In this document: positions 7,837 to 16,274 of the stretch, piece after piece
Numbering within the stretch: the stretch's first letter is position 1
How the letters are laid out: each line of letters starts with the position of its first letter
From: Agreia pratensis
GTDB lineage: Bacteria; Actinomycetota; Actinomycetes; Actinomycetales; Microbacteriaceae
Length of the DNA: 64,000 bases
Direction of reading: 5' to 3'
Assembly (NCBI RefSeq): GCF_900177685.1
Contig: NZ_FXAY01000001.1
Coordinates: 744,001-808,000, forward strand
Position numbers and translations under genes: made by a program
The notes under the pieces: generated by a model
Told to the model about the DNA's origin: nothing
Databases searched by the model: none
Seen by the model: only the letters and a program-made list of their open reading frames with translations

Positions 7837-9321
7837 CTAGTTGGCGTACTGGTTGAGCCAGGGCATCGGGTCGATGGGCGTGTCGCTGGCGTTGTGGATC
7901 TCGAAGTGCAGGTGTGCGCCTGTCGAGGTTCCGGTGCTGCCCACGTTGCCGACCTGCTGACCGACCTTCACGTCTTCGCCCTTGCTCATGGCGACCGAGC
8001 CGCACTGCATGTGGCCGTAGAGGCTGGCGAACTTCATGCCGTTGACGTTGTGGTCGACGATGACGTAGCAGCCGTAACCGCCGGCATCGCTCGTCTGCGC
8101 GAGACGCACCGTTCCGTCGGCGACCACCTGGATGGGCGCACCCATTCCGGGGTTGAAGTCGATGCCCTGATGGTTCGTGCTGCCGATGCCACCGGGCGAC
8201 GAGCGGTACCCGAAGCCATCGCTGATGGGCACACCGGTCGGGAAGGGCCACTGGATCGTGCCGCTGGTGTCGTTCGAGAATGTGTCGGCCGTATTGAACC
8301 CGGTCATCGACACCTTGGGCACGCTCGTGACCGTGTACGAGTCGCGATCGACACTCGCCGCAGAGGCTTCGCTGGCCGCCCTGGCCTGTTGCTTCGCCTT
8401 ATCGCCGCCGGTGTTCTGATCGGCCTGTACCTGCACGCTCTGGGAGATCGACGCATTCGGTGTCGCGGCGAAATACGCTTCTGCGGGAAGCGACGTGGCC
8501 ACGGCTATTCCGCCGGCGACGAGAAAAGCGAAGATTCCGAAGCTCTTCTTGGCGATCATCTTGGTCGACGGGCGGCGTCGGCGCTGCTGCGGTATCGCCG
8601 CCTCGCCCGATCCGCTGCCGGATGCGTCGGCCGCTGATTTCGGCGAACTCACGCGAGGGCGCTCGGCGGGTGTGCTGGCCGCACGACGCCCGGCCTTGAC
8701 CCGCGGCGGAGCATTCTCGTCGTCTGACGAATCGGAGACCGCGCGTCGCCCAGGCACCCGAGTCGATGGCGTGGGCGCGACCTCACCGAGAACGTCGGCA
8801 GGATCGGTGACGACCGCGGCGGGCGACTCCTGCGCCACGGGAGGGCTGACATCGGTGGGCGCGTCTGACGAGACAGCAGACTCTGCGACGGTGACGTCGA
8901 CGGCAGAGACAGGAGTGACCGACTCTGCGACACCGGTCGCGACAATCTCGGGCTCTGTCGCGGCGAACGCGGTAGCGGAGGAGAGCTCGTCGGTCGACGC
9001 GGCCGCGCGGCGTCCGCGTGGGCGAACGGTGTTCTCGAATGCGGCTCGCGCCGCCTCGCGCTCTTGCACCTCGGTGAGGACAACCGGAGAGGCGACCCCG
9101 GCGGCTCTGGCCGCCCTGCGGGTCTGGGGGGCCGCGGCGCTTCGCGCATCCGGAATCGCTGCCGCAGAATCGGCGGACGCGACGGGCGAATTAGACGAGA
9201 GGGAGCCAGCGGCAGCCGCCTGCCTTCTCGACCGGCGAGAGTGCAGATTCGCTTCGGCCTTGGGCGTCGTACCGTCGGTCGCAGACGAGAGGTCATCTGG
9301 ACGAGGGTTGTGACGAGCCAA
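7837..9321 (-). CDS. M23 family metallopeptidase with long cytoplasmic tail
   Basis: A 494-residue single-pass membrane protein. Residues 1-258 form a low-complexity Ala/Ser/Pro/Arg-rich tail with recurring basic motifs (SRRQAAAA, TRRAARAA, RGRRAAAS, PGRRAVSD, AGRRAAST). A transmembrane helix spans about 260-281. A Gln/Ala-rich extracellular linker follows, then a LytM/M23 domain. Zinc ligands are in NHQGIDF (His384, Asp388) and GAHLHF (His472), with YGHM supplying the accessory His. It should cleave peptidoglycan peptide cross-links or act as an amidase activator. The start is TTG; the upstream region has unusual overlapping inverted repeats. Confidence 0.88.
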   Translation of the reverse strand: MARHNPRPDDLSSATDGTTPKAEANLHSRRSRRQAAAAGSLSSNSPVASADSAAAIPDARSAAAPQTRRAARAAGVASPVVLTEVQEREAARAAFENTVRPRGRRAAASTDELSSATAFAATEPEIVATGVAESVTPVSAVDVTVAESAVSSDAPTDVSPPVAQESPAAVVTDPADVLGEVAPTPSTRVPGRRAVSDSSDDENAPPRVKAGRRAASTPAERPRVSSPKSAADASGSGSGEAAIPQQRRRRPSTKMIAKKSFGIFAFLVAGGIAVATSLPAEAYFAATPNASISQSVQVQADQNTGGDKAKQQARAASEASAASVDRDSYTVTSVPKVSMTGFNTADTFSNDTSGTIQWPFPTGVPISDGFGYRSSPGGIGSTNHQGIDFNPGMGAPIQVVADGTVRLAQTSDAGGYGCYVIVDHNVNGMKFASLYGHMQCGSVAMSKGEDVKVGQQVGNVGSTGTSTGAHLHFEIHNASDTPIDPMPWLNQYAN

Positions 9322-9348
9322 GGTGCAGTAGTTCCAATGTCAGTTCGG

Positions 9349-9397
9349 GTTTTAGAGCCAAACGCGTCTTCTAAAACTCAAGCCAAGCGAAGACGCG
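9349..9397 (-). promoter_or_regulatory. Overlapping inverted repeats in the M23 peptidase leader
   Basis: CGCGTCTTC (9363-9371) pairs with GAAGACGCG (9389-9397), and GTTTTAGA (9349-9356) pairs with TCTAAAAC (9370-9377). Both pairs are perfect, and they share bases 9370-9371, so the two stems cannot fully coexist in RNA. The layout suits an attenuator or a protein operator. A TTGACG hexamer lies just upstream of the pair on the minus strand. Confidence 0.5.
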
Positions 9398-9474
9398 ACT
9401 GTCGAGGTTAACCGTCAAGTCTGAAAATTTCCGCAAAACGAAAAAATTCGGCGCATATTGACGGCGATCGGCTG

Positions 9475-10299
9475 TCAGATAAGACCGGCGGATGCGTAGA
9501 GATCGCGCAGGATCGGCTCGAGTTCGACGGCCAGCGATTCGTCGGCCGCCAGCAGGAAGCGGGCGCTCTCGGCATCGCCATCGAAGCCGCCGACCCGACC
9601 GCCGGCCTCGCGCACGACGAGCGCACCGGCTGCGTGATCCCAGGGGTTCAGTCCTCGCTCGGCGTAGGCGTCGAGGCGCCCCGCCGCCACCCAGCAGAGG
9701 TCGAGAGCCGCGGAACCGGCTCTGCGGATGTCTCGGACTCGGCCGAGGATGCCGGCCAGCACCTGGCCCTGCCGCATCCGCGTCTCGGCACTGTACGAGA
9801 AGCCCGTGCTCAGAAGGGTCTGCTCGAGCGAAACGTCGGAGTTCACCTGAAGCTGCTGCGCGCCGAGGTAGGCTCCACCTCCTTGTGCGGCAGTGAAGAC
9901 CTCGCCCGTGGCCGGGTTCACGACACACCCCGCGAGCGCGTTCCACTCCTGTGGATCGGCGCCGCCCTCCACGACGGCGATGCTCACCGCGTATTGAGGG
10001 ATGCCGTAGAGATAGTTCACGGTGCCATCGATGGGGTCGACGATCCAGGTCAGGCCGGAGCGGCCGGTAGAGCCCGTGGACTCCTCACCCAGGAACCCGT
10101 CCTCTGGCCGCACGTCGGCGAGCGCACCCCGTATGTAGGTCTCGACCTCGCGGTCGGCGAGGGTCACGACGTCGACGATGGAGGACTTCGTCGCCGCGAC
10201 CTCGACGCCCTCGGCGCGACGACGGGCCGCGAGCGCGCCTGCTTCGAGGCCGATCCGGCGGGCGATGTCGAGCAGGTCGTTGTTGGCAGCGATGGTCAT
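9475..10299 (-). CDS. Inositol-monophosphatase-family phosphatase
   Basis: A 274-residue Mg2+-dependent, Li+-sensitive type phosphatase. Metal-site motifs are GFLGEES, WIVDPIDGTVNY and WDHAAGALVVREAGG in the expected order. In actinobacteria this family includes inositol monophosphatases (inositol for mycothiol and phosphatidylinositol) and histidinol-phosphatase HisN. No his or ino genes adjoin it, so the substrate is not assigned. The ATG follows CAGGCT by 6 nt. Confidence 0.85.
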   Translation of the reverse strand: MTIAANNDLLDIARRIGLEAGALAARRRAEGVEVAATKSSIVDVVTLADREVETYIRGALADVRPEDGFLGEESTGSTGRSGLTWIVDPIDGTVNYLYGIPQYAVSIAVVEGGADPQEWNALAGCVVNPATGEVFTAAQGGGAYLGAQQLQVNSDVSLEQTLLSTGFSYSAETRMRQGQVLAGILGRVRDIRRAGSAALDLCWVAAGRLDAYAERGLNPWDHAAGALVVREAGGRVGGFDGDAESARFLLAADESLAVELEPILRDLYASAGLI

Positions 10300-10412
10300 G
10301 ACCCCAGCCTGTCACAGCGCTTCGCCGACGGCTTATCCACAACCGGAAGCATTCACTGGCCCAAGGCATGGTCATGGGAGTTAGGATCGACAAGCTTTAA
10401 GCGTCAGAGCTG

Positions 10413-10430
10413 CATGTTTTAGCCAACATG
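10413..10430. promoter_or_regulatory. Inverted repeat upstream of the first LuxR-type regulator
   Basis: CATGTT, a 6-bp spacer and AACATG form a perfect 6-bp dyad about 50 bp upstream of the ATG. This is a plausible operator, perhaps autoregulatory. No matching dyad was found upstream of the paralogous second regulator. Confidence 0.35.
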
Positions 10431-10479
10431 TGATGGAAAGCGTTGATGGCATGACGTACACCGACAAAGAAGGGTTCCC

Positions 10480-12042
10480 ATGACTCCGATCGGCAGATCA
10501 GTCGGAGCAGAAGAATCGGAGCGCGCCGCGCGCTTCAGGAGACTGTTCGCGTCCACCCTCCGCACACGGGGATGGCGCGAGGCCCAGCCACTGATCGAAC
10601 AGCACTGGCACGAGTTCGCCCTCACCGAGCCCGATGTGCTGCTCGACGTCATAAAGATGCTGCCCTCAGAGGTGTTCATCGAGAATCCGACCTGGCTCAT
10701 CGGGGTCGATCACCTCCGGCACGCGGTCGCAGGAGAGGCTCCCCGATCGACGCATCTAACCGACTCCGCGGCTCTCGTTTCGCAGAGCCGCGGGGTCGGC
10801 CTGAAAGCACGTCTGATCGCCGCGACCGGTCGAATCGTGTCGTCGCGCACGGCAGGACGCCTGCCGGAGGCGGTCGCCGGCGCGACCGAAGCGCATCGCG
10901 CACTGCGCTCCGCAGAGAGCGACGAACTCGCTCCGCTGAAAGCGACGCTGCCGCATCTCACGATCCAGTGGTCCAGGGCGATGGAGATCGCCGACCATCC
11001 CGGTGCCGTCGAGCTCTACGAAGACACCTATGAAACCGCTCTTCTCTTCGATCAGCCAGACGTAGCCCGCCGTGCAGCGGCATCCCTCGCGTGGATGTAC
11101 GCGGAGCAGGGACATACGCACGAGGCACGCAGCTGGCTCGACCGGGGCAACGGCATCGATCTGCCGACCAGCAAATATGACACGCCCCTCTATCTCGCCG
11201 CGGCTTTGCTGGCGGTCGACGCGCTCGATCGCGACGAGGCTCGCGCTCAACTGGCCATGGCACTGCGGTTTCCGGCAGGAGAGTATTGGGCCGCGCTGCT
11301 CTGGGTCAGGTCGCACCTCTGCAGCACGCCCAGCGACGTCACCCACGTCGAACGCGACCTGTCGAGCGAGCTGCTCCATCACCCCGAAGCGCTGACGAAC
11401 AGCGGCGCCAATCTCCGCTATCTCGACTTCGCTCGGTGGGTGCTGAACCGACCGCAGTCCCCTGTGGTGCGCGACCCACGGGCACCCCTCCAACGCACGA
11501 CGGCTCGGGATCTGATCGATTCGGAGGTGGCGTATCGGCAGGGTTCGTTCGACGAGGCTCTTCGCCGATGCGCCCCCCTTCTCACAGAGAGCACGGCGCC
11601 TCGATTCAGGGCGTCGGCACTTCTCCTCACGGCCGCGAGCCGCTTTCGCCTCGGGCGCACGAAGTCGGGGATCGAGGCGTTCCGCCAGGCGCACGCCCTC
11701 GCGGAACACGAGAACCTTCTTCTGGTCTTTTCGATGATCGACCGCACCGACCTCCGCGAGCTGGCTCGCCTGAGCGGGCGAGAACTGCGACCCATCGTCG
11801 ATGTCGTACACCCTCACAGAACATCGAGTCGGCCCACACACTCTCTCAGCAGACGCGAGCGCCAGGTGCTGAGCCTCCTCGCTACGGAACTGCCGAATGC
11901 AGAGATCGCCCAACGCCTCTTCGTCACGATGAACACGCTCAAGTCGACCCTCCGAAACGTCTATCGAAAGCTCGGTGTGCACGATCGGCAGAGCGCATCT
12001 GACGCCGCGCAGATGATGGGAATCGACCGCAGCGAACATTAG
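10480..12042 (+). CDS. LuxR-type transcriptional regulator with large N-terminal helical region (paralogue 1)
   Basis: A 520-residue protein with no receiver or ATPase (Walker) domain. Residues 1-440 look all-helical and repeat-like (ADHPGAVELYEDTYETAL, ARRAAASLAWMYAEQG), suggesting TPR-type helical hairpins as in the sensory part of MalT-like proteins. The C-terminal GerE/LuxR helix-turn-helix runs from LSRRERQVLSLLA through FVTMNTLKSTLRNVYRKLGV. The signal is unknown. AAGG lies 7 nt before the ATG. A paralogue follows after 166 bp. Confidence 0.85.
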   Translation: MTPIGRSVGAEESERAARFRRLFASTLRTRGWREAQPLIEQHWHEFALTEPDVLLDVIKMLPSEVFIENPTWLIGVDHLRHAVAGEAPRSTHLTDSAALVSQSRGVGLKARLIAATGRIVSSRTAGRLPEAVAGATEAHRALRSAESDELAPLKATLPHLTIQWSRAMEIADHPGAVELYEDTYETALLFDQPDVARRAAASLAWMYAEQGHTHEARSWLDRGNGIDLPTSKYDTPLYLAAALLAVDALDRDEARAQLAMALRFPAGEYWAALLWVRSHLCSTPSDVTHVERDLSSELLHHPEALTNSGANLRYLDFARWVLNRPQSPVVRDPRAPLQRTTARDLIDSEVAYRQGSFDEALRRCAPLLTESTAPRFRASALLLTAASRFRLGRTKSGIEAFRQAHALAEHENLLLVFSMIDRTDLRELARLSGRELRPIVDVVHPHRTSSRPTHSLSRRERQVLSLLATELPNAEIAQRLFVTMNTLKSTLRNVYRKLGVHDRQSASDAAQMMGIDRSEH

Positions 12043-12208
12043 GCGACTTCCTCGCAAAAGCCGCGTCATAAGTGTCACTGTCGAGCGTCTCTCCAAGTGG
12101 TGAGAGGTATTCCGGGCGCCTACGCCCTCGCTACATCGCCACTTCATGGGCAGCGTCGAGCTTCGCCGCGGCCCGCGCACTTCCTGAATCGACCGAGGAA
12201 TGTAGACG

Positions 12209-13756
12209 ATGACGATAGACAAGGCTCTGCCTTATGGCGAAGCCGCAGCCTCCTTTTTCACACGCGTTCGCGCAGAACTCGATTCACGGGAGTGGCGCTC
12301 CGCCGCACGCACCATCGAAGACAACTGGGATCACTTCGCTCTGACGGAGCCGCAGGTTCTCCTCGACGCTTTCACCGCCCTGCCTTCGGAGGCGTTCATC
12401 GAGACGCCCTCCCGCCTCATCGAGGTCGACTACCTCCGCTACGTCGCTTCGGGAGCCGCGCCGCACGCGTTTCGTCGCCGGTTCAATCCCGCAGCAGACA
12501 CGCCCTCTCCTGATCTGCCCCTGCGAGACCGACTCTTCGGCATCACCAGCAGGGTGGCCGCGCATCGCTCAGCAGGCAGAATCGCGGATGCGGTGGCCGA
12601 CGCCGTCGAGGCGCGTCGCGTTCTCGACACGGCCGACGCAGAAGAGACCGCCGAGCTGCGCACGGCGCTGCCCCACCTCACGATCCACTGGGCCCAGGCG
12701 CTCGACGTGGGCGACAGCCCCCTCGCCGCGCTCGAATACGAGCAGACCTGTGCGGCAGCCGTGGCCACCGGTCAGCCCAGGATCGCACGACGGGCAGCCG
12801 CCTCGCTGGCGTGGATGCACGCCGAGCAGGGGCGCATCCACAACGCCCGCACCTGGCTTGATCGTGCGACCGGATTCGACGTCGCAATAGACCGCTACGA
12901 CGTTCCTCTGCTTCTGGCCGAGGCATTGATCGCCGTCGATGGTCTCGACACCGAGAAGGCACGGCGACATCTCGCGGCGGCCGACCAGTTCGTCGCCGGC
13001 GAGTACTGGGCCGCGTCACTCTGGCTGCACGCCCTGCTGAGCACCTCACCCGAGGACATCATCATCACCGAGACGGTGATGACGCGCGAGACACGACGCC
13101 ACGTATCGAGAGCGGTCGAACCGGGCGCACATCGCCGGCAGGTGGCGCTCGCCCGATGGACCCTCAGAGTGAGACGCGGAACACTGCAGACCCCGGGCGG
13201 CGACGACGACCGGATCCCCTCGGCGATCGCAGCGGAGAGAGCCTATCGCCAGGGCAGATTCGCCGACGCTCAGACCGTCGTCTCTCGACTGCCGAAAGAC
13301 GAGCTGCCTCCTCGCCTCGGCGCCGCCGTGCTGCTCATCGCGGCCGCAAGCGACCTGCGCCTCGGCCGACGAGATCAGGCCGTGGATGCGTTTCACCGCG
13401 CTCACGACATGATCCAGCACGAGGGACTCTCGATGGTCTTCGCGACCATCGACGCGTGCGCCCTGAAAGAGCTGGCCGAAGCCAGCGGACTTTCGGTCGA
13501 TTCCGCCGTATTGCAGTTCTTGCACGACAGCACCGACGATCCGCGCCCTGCCATGCCATCGCTATCGCGGCGCGAACGGCAGGTACTCGCACTCCTCGCC
13601 TCCGGCATGTCGAACAACGAGATGGCAGAGACGCTCTTCATCACGGTCAACACTCTCAAATCGACGGTCCGCAACCTCTACAAGAAGCTCGGCGTGCACG
13701 ATCGCGCAGAGGCCTCGGACCTCGCTCATCGGCTCGGCCTCGACGACGGCGCGTGA
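12209..13756 (+). CDS. LuxR-type transcriptional regulator, tandem paralogue 2
   Basis: A 515-residue protein colinear with the previous gene. It shares HFALTEPQVLLDAF, ALPSEAFIETPS, RRAAASLAWMHAEQG and the C-terminal helix-turn-helix LSRRERQVLALLASG...TVNTLKSTVRNLYKKLGVHDR. The pair clearly arose by duplication. Conservation is strongest in the HTH and in the first 80 residues, while the middle has diverged, so the two may bind similar DNA but respond to different cues. GAGGA lies 9 nt before the ATG. Confidence 0.85.
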   Translation: MTIDKALPYGEAAASFFTRVRAELDSREWRSAARTIEDNWDHFALTEPQVLLDAFTALPSEAFIETPSRLIEVDYLRYVASGAAPHAFRRRFNPAADTPSPDLPLRDRLFGITSRVAAHRSAGRIADAVADAVEARRVLDTADAEETAELRTALPHLTIHWAQALDVGDSPLAALEYEQTCAAAVATGQPRIARRAAASLAWMHAEQGRIHNARTWLDRATGFDVAIDRYDVPLLLAEALIAVDGLDTEKARRHLAAADQFVAGEYWAASLWLHALLSTSPEDIIITETVMTRETRRHVSRAVEPGAHRRQVALARWTLRVRRGTLQTPGGDDDRIPSAIAAERAYRQGRFADAQTVVSRLPKDELPPRLGAAVLLIAAASDLRLGRRDQAVDAFHRAHDMIQHEGLSMVFATIDACALKELAEASGLSVDSAVLQFLHDSTDDPRPAMPSLSRRERQVLALLASGMSNNEMAETLFITVNTLKSTVRNLYKKLGVHDRAEASDLAHRLGLDDGA

Positions 13757-13778
13757 CGCTCATCGCCCCATCGAGATC

Positions 13779-14561
13779 TCAGGCGCGCAGGAACTCGATC
13801 GCCGCGGTGCGGAAGTGGCGCGACGTGGGCGCATTGAAGTGGTTACGACCGGGGATCTCGTAGAAGACGCCGTTCGGTGTCGCCGCCGCGAGCGAGCGCG
13901 AGCGCTCGAGGATCGAGTCGTCGCTGCCCGTCGCGAACAACACGGGCTGCAGGGGCGGATGCGCCGGGTCGGGTTGGATGCCGTCGCGCATGCCGTCGAC
14001 AAGGCTCATCAGGGCCTCGAGATCGTTGCCCGGAATGGCGGAAGCCATCGTGACGTAGGCACGGGTGATCCGATCTTCGACCTCGGTGCCGGTCTCGATG
14101 AATGCCCTCGCCTCGTCGGTGCGCAGCCGGGTGAGCGGCTGGCCGTCGGGGATTCCGCCGAGAACCGCCCGGGTGATGCGCCCCGGTAGATCGAGTGCGG
14201 CCTGCCAGCCGACCCGCGCGCCCAGCGAATACCCCGCGTAGACCGCCTCGTCGATCAGGTAGGTGTCCATCACCACCACGAGATCGGCCACGAGCTGTTC
14301 CATCGAATAAGCGGCGGGGTCGTGAGGCTTGTCGCTCTCGCCATGCCCACGCTGATCGAGGGCGATCACCCGATAGCCCGCCCGCGTGAGATCGCGAGTC
14401 CACCCTGTCGCGTGCCAATTGACGAGCGCGCTCGACGCGAAGCCGTGCACCGCGATGACGGTCGGCGCATCCGCATCGCCGAACTCGTAGGTGGCCAACT
14501 GCAGCCCGTCGGAGGACATGATCTTCTGCGCGCGGGGCGCGGCTGGCACAAGAGAGTTCAC
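13779..14561 (-). CDS. Alpha/beta-hydrolase
   Basis: A 260-residue cytoplasmic hydrolase fold. The oxyanion segment is HGFASSALVNW, the nucleophile elbow is AGYSLGAR, the acid is likely in TGSDDSIL, and the catalytic histidine is in GRNHFNAP. Motifs do not discriminate between esterase, lactonase and C-C hydrolase. MenH (SHCHC synthase) also belongs to this superfamily and is otherwise missing from the window, but nothing here specifically supports that role. The GTG start is 6 nt after CAGACT. It is convergent with the LuxR pair, with only 22 bp between. Confidence 0.8.
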   Translation of the reverse strand: MNSLVPAAPRAQKIMSSDGLQLATYEFGDADAPTVIAVHGFASSALVNWHATGWTRDLTRAGYRVIALDQRGHGESDKPHDPAAYSMEQLVADLVVVMDTYLIDEAVYAGYSLGARVGWQAALDLPGRITRAVLGGIPDGQPLTRLRTDEARAFIETGTEVEDRITRAYVTMASAIPGNDLEALMSLVDGMRDGIQPDPAHPPLQPVLFATGSDDSILERSRSLAAATPNGVFYEIPGRNHFNAPTSRHFRTAAIEFLRA

Positions 14562-14612
14562 GCGACCAGTCTGCCAACAATCGGTGGCGCACTCCGCGGG
14601 TGCGGCGACGAC

Positions 14613-14673
14613 TGTGCCCGTTTACCTCCATTACGTCGGTGCTTCGCCGCACAAATGGAGGTAGATGGGCACA
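14613..14673. repeat. Long imperfect palindrome (single copy in window)
   Basis: TGTGCCC-nnn-TACCTCCATT is repeated in inverted form after a 21-bp loop. The 20-bp arms have mismatches confined to three adjacent bases. It sits between the hydrolase promoter and the tRNA-Tyr terminator. Confidence 0.75.
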
Positions 14674-14713
14674 ATCAGGCGAAGACGCGAACCGCGCACA
14701 CCCCGCTACGAAG

Positions 14714-14748
14714 AAAGCCCCGCGAATCGCGCGATTCGCAGGGCTTTT
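14714..14748 (-). terminator. Intrinsic terminator of tRNA-Tyr
   Basis: AAAGCCC-n-GCGAATCGC pairs with GCGATTCGC-n-GGGCTTTT in an almost uninterrupted long stem. On the minus strand it starts two bases after the tRNA 3' CCA. Confidence 0.88.
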
Positions 14749-14749
14749 C

Positions 14750-14834
14750 TGGTGGCAAGTGAGGGATTCGAACCCCCGAAGTCTAAGACGGCTGATTTAC
14801 AGTCAGATCCCTTTGGCCGCTTGGGTAACTTGCC
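14750..14834 (-). tRNA. tRNA-Tyr (GTA)
   Basis: A class II tRNA with a long variable arm. Acceptor GGCAAGT/ACTTGCC, anticodon GTA within CTGTAAA, and T-arm GGGGG-TTCGAAT-CCCTC. The 3' CCA is encoded, unlike the two other tRNAs in the window. Confidence 0.93.
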
Positions 14835-14866
14835 AGGGCGCACCCGACCACGTGAAACACACAACC

Positions 14867-14895
14867 GAAGGCGCGTGTACACATTACCCGCCTTC
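14867..14895 (-). terminator. Hairpin after the lytic transglycosylase gene
   Basis: GAAGGCG and CGCCTTC form a perfect 7-bp stem with a 15-base loop containing the palindrome GTGTACAC. On the minus strand it is followed by a T/G-rich tract. It lies between the transglycosylase stop and tRNA-Tyr, so it probably separates the two transcripts. Confidence 0.5.
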
Positions 14896-14910
14896 AGGCT
14901 GTCGGCGAAA

Positions 14911-15642
14911 TCAGGCCTTCGCCACGTCCTCGGAATAGCGGATGGCGTACTCGGAGACACCCAGCGCATAGGGCGCCGCGTCGTTGTATGCCGCGATGGC
15001 CATGCGCCAGTTGTCGGCCACAGAGAGGTCTCCGCCGGCGTGGCAGAGGTAGTTCGCCGTGGCCAGAACGGCGTCGTCGAAGTTCTGCGGATCGACCTTT
15101 CCGTCGCCCGACCCGTCTGCACCCCAGTTGCGCCAGCTGTCGGGAATGAACTGCAGCGGGCCGACCGCGCGATCCCACTCAGCGTCGCCGTCGATCGTGC
15201 CCTGATCGCTGTCGGGAATGGCGTTCGTCGTCGCACCGTCGAGCGCGATGCCGAGAATGGGCGGGGTGACGAGCCCGTCGGCGCCGATCGACGAGCCGTC
15301 GATCGTGCCGTGGTGACTCTCCATCTCGCCGATGCCCGCCAGCGTGTTCCACCCCAGGTTGCAGCCCGGGTTCTGATTGGCGACATAGACGGCTGCTCCG
15401 CCATACGCGAGCATCGCGCGATCCGGGATGCCGGTGGCCGCGGCCGCGCTCGCCGCCCAGTCAGCGTCGATGAGAGTCGGCAGGCCCGCCCAGGGGTCGA
15501 CATCGGGAGCTACGGCCGCCTCGAGCGCGGCCTTGGCAGGAGCCTCCGCCGTCTCCGGTTCGCTGGGCTCGGGTGACGTCGTGCACCCGACGAGAGCGAA
15601 CGCGACGACGAAAACCGGGGCAAGAAGAAGGGAGCGGCGCAC
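14911..15642 (-). CDS. Lytic murein transglycosylase, lipoprotein-like
   Basis: The export signal VRRSLLLAPVFVVAFALVGC ends in a lipobox-type Cys, giving a membrane-anchored extracellular enzyme of 243 residues. The domain matches MltB/SLT_2-type transglycosylases: the catalytic glutamate is in GIGEMESHHG, followed by GPLQFIPDSW, NFDDAVLATANYLC and IAAYNDAAPYA. It cleaves between MurNAc and GlcNAc, forming 1,6-anhydro ends. The open frame extends 31 codons upstream, but the GTG 7 nt after TACACT is the better start. Two conserved cysteines (NPGCNL, YLCHAG) may form a disulfide. Confidence 0.88.
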   Translation of the reverse strand: MRRSLLLAPVFVVAFALVGCTTSPEPSEPETAEAPAKAALEAAVAPDVDPWAGLPTLIDADWAASAAAATGIPDRAMLAYGGAAVYVANQNPGCNLGWNTLAGIGEMESHHGTIDGSSIGADGLVTPPILGIALDGATTNAIPDSDQGTIDGDAEWDRAVGPLQFIPDSWRNWGADGSGDGKVDPQNFDDAVLATANYLCHAGGDLSVADNWRMAIAAYNDAAPYALGVSEYAIRYSEDVAKA

Positions 15643-15676
15643 TCGCACCAGTGTACGGATCAGGTCTGACGCGGCA

Positions 15677-15746
15677 CCGAGCGCGGGTGTTCTCGCCCAA
15701 CGCGGTGGCCGCGCCTGCACGCTCGGCGAGAACACCCGCGTTCGGC
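15677..15746. repeat. Family C palindrome (copy C1)
   Basis: Arms CCGAGCGCGGGTGTTCTCG and CGAGAACACCCGCGTTCGG surround a roughly 30-bp centre. A second element with the same arms and a different centre lies at 36455-36523. This copy lies in the divergent promoter region between the transglycosylase and yajQ. Confidence 0.8.
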
Positions 15747-15774
15747 GACATGGCGAAAAGCTAAACTGGTGCGC

Positions 15775-16263
15775 ATGGCAGATTCAAGCTTCGACGTAGT
15801 CAGCAAGGTCGACAAGATGGAGGCGGACAACGCCCTCAACCAGGCGCACAAAGAGGTGGAGCAGCGCTACGACTTCAAGAACATCGGCGCCTCCATCGAG
15901 TGGAGCGGCGAGAAGGTTCTGATGAAGGCCAACTCCGCCGAGCGAGTGAAGGCGATCCTCGAGGTGTTCGAGGCCAAGCTCATCAAGCGCGGCATCTCGC
16001 TGCGCAGCCTCGACGTGGGCGAGCCCTACGCATCGGGCAAGGAGTACCGGCTCGAGGCATCCATGAAGAACGGCATCGAGCAAGAGGCCGCCAAGAAGAT
16101 CTCGAAGCTCATTCGCGACGAGGCCCCGAAGGGCGTCAAGAGCCAGATTCAGGGCGACGAGCTGCGCGTCTCGTCGAAGAGCCGCGACGACCTGCAGGCC
16201 ACCATGGCGCTGCTCAAGGGCGCTGATCTCGACGTGGCCCTCCAGTTCATCAACTTCCGCTGA
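15775..16263 (+). CDS. YajQ-family nucleotide-binding protein
   Basis: A 162-residue protein matching the YajQ family end to end: SFDVVSKVD at the start, [61 protein letters not shown], and LQFINFR at the end. Members bind nucleic acid or cyclic di-GMP; the role in actinobacteria is unclear. The start giving MADSSFD is 7 nt after TAAACT (leaderless pattern). nudK follows after 11 nt. Confidence 0.93.
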   Translation: MADSSFDVVSKVDKMEADNALNQAHKEVEQRYDFKNIGASIEWSGEKVLMKANSAERVKAILEVFEAKLIKRGISLRSLDVGEPYASGKEYRLEASMKNGIEQEAAKKISKLIRDEAPKGVKSQIQGDELRVSSKSRDDLQATMALLKGADLDVALQFINFR

Positions 16264-16274
16264 TCGGCGGGCAG

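Noticed and set aside
9322-9474. ydaO-type c-di-AMP riboswitch upstream of the M23 peptidase
   Set aside because: The interval is short for that RNA, and I could not find its conserved segments; only simple inverted repeats are present.
10333-10341. TTATCCACA, a perfect DnaA box
   Set aside because: A single box without clustering, and no dnaA, dnaN, gyrase or recF genes nearby; not evidence of an origin.
10756-12222. Long open frame antisense to the first LuxR-type regulator (488 codons)
   Set aside because: Shadow of a clear coding frame with a recognisable HTH; composition is Arg/Ala-rich as expected for such shadows.
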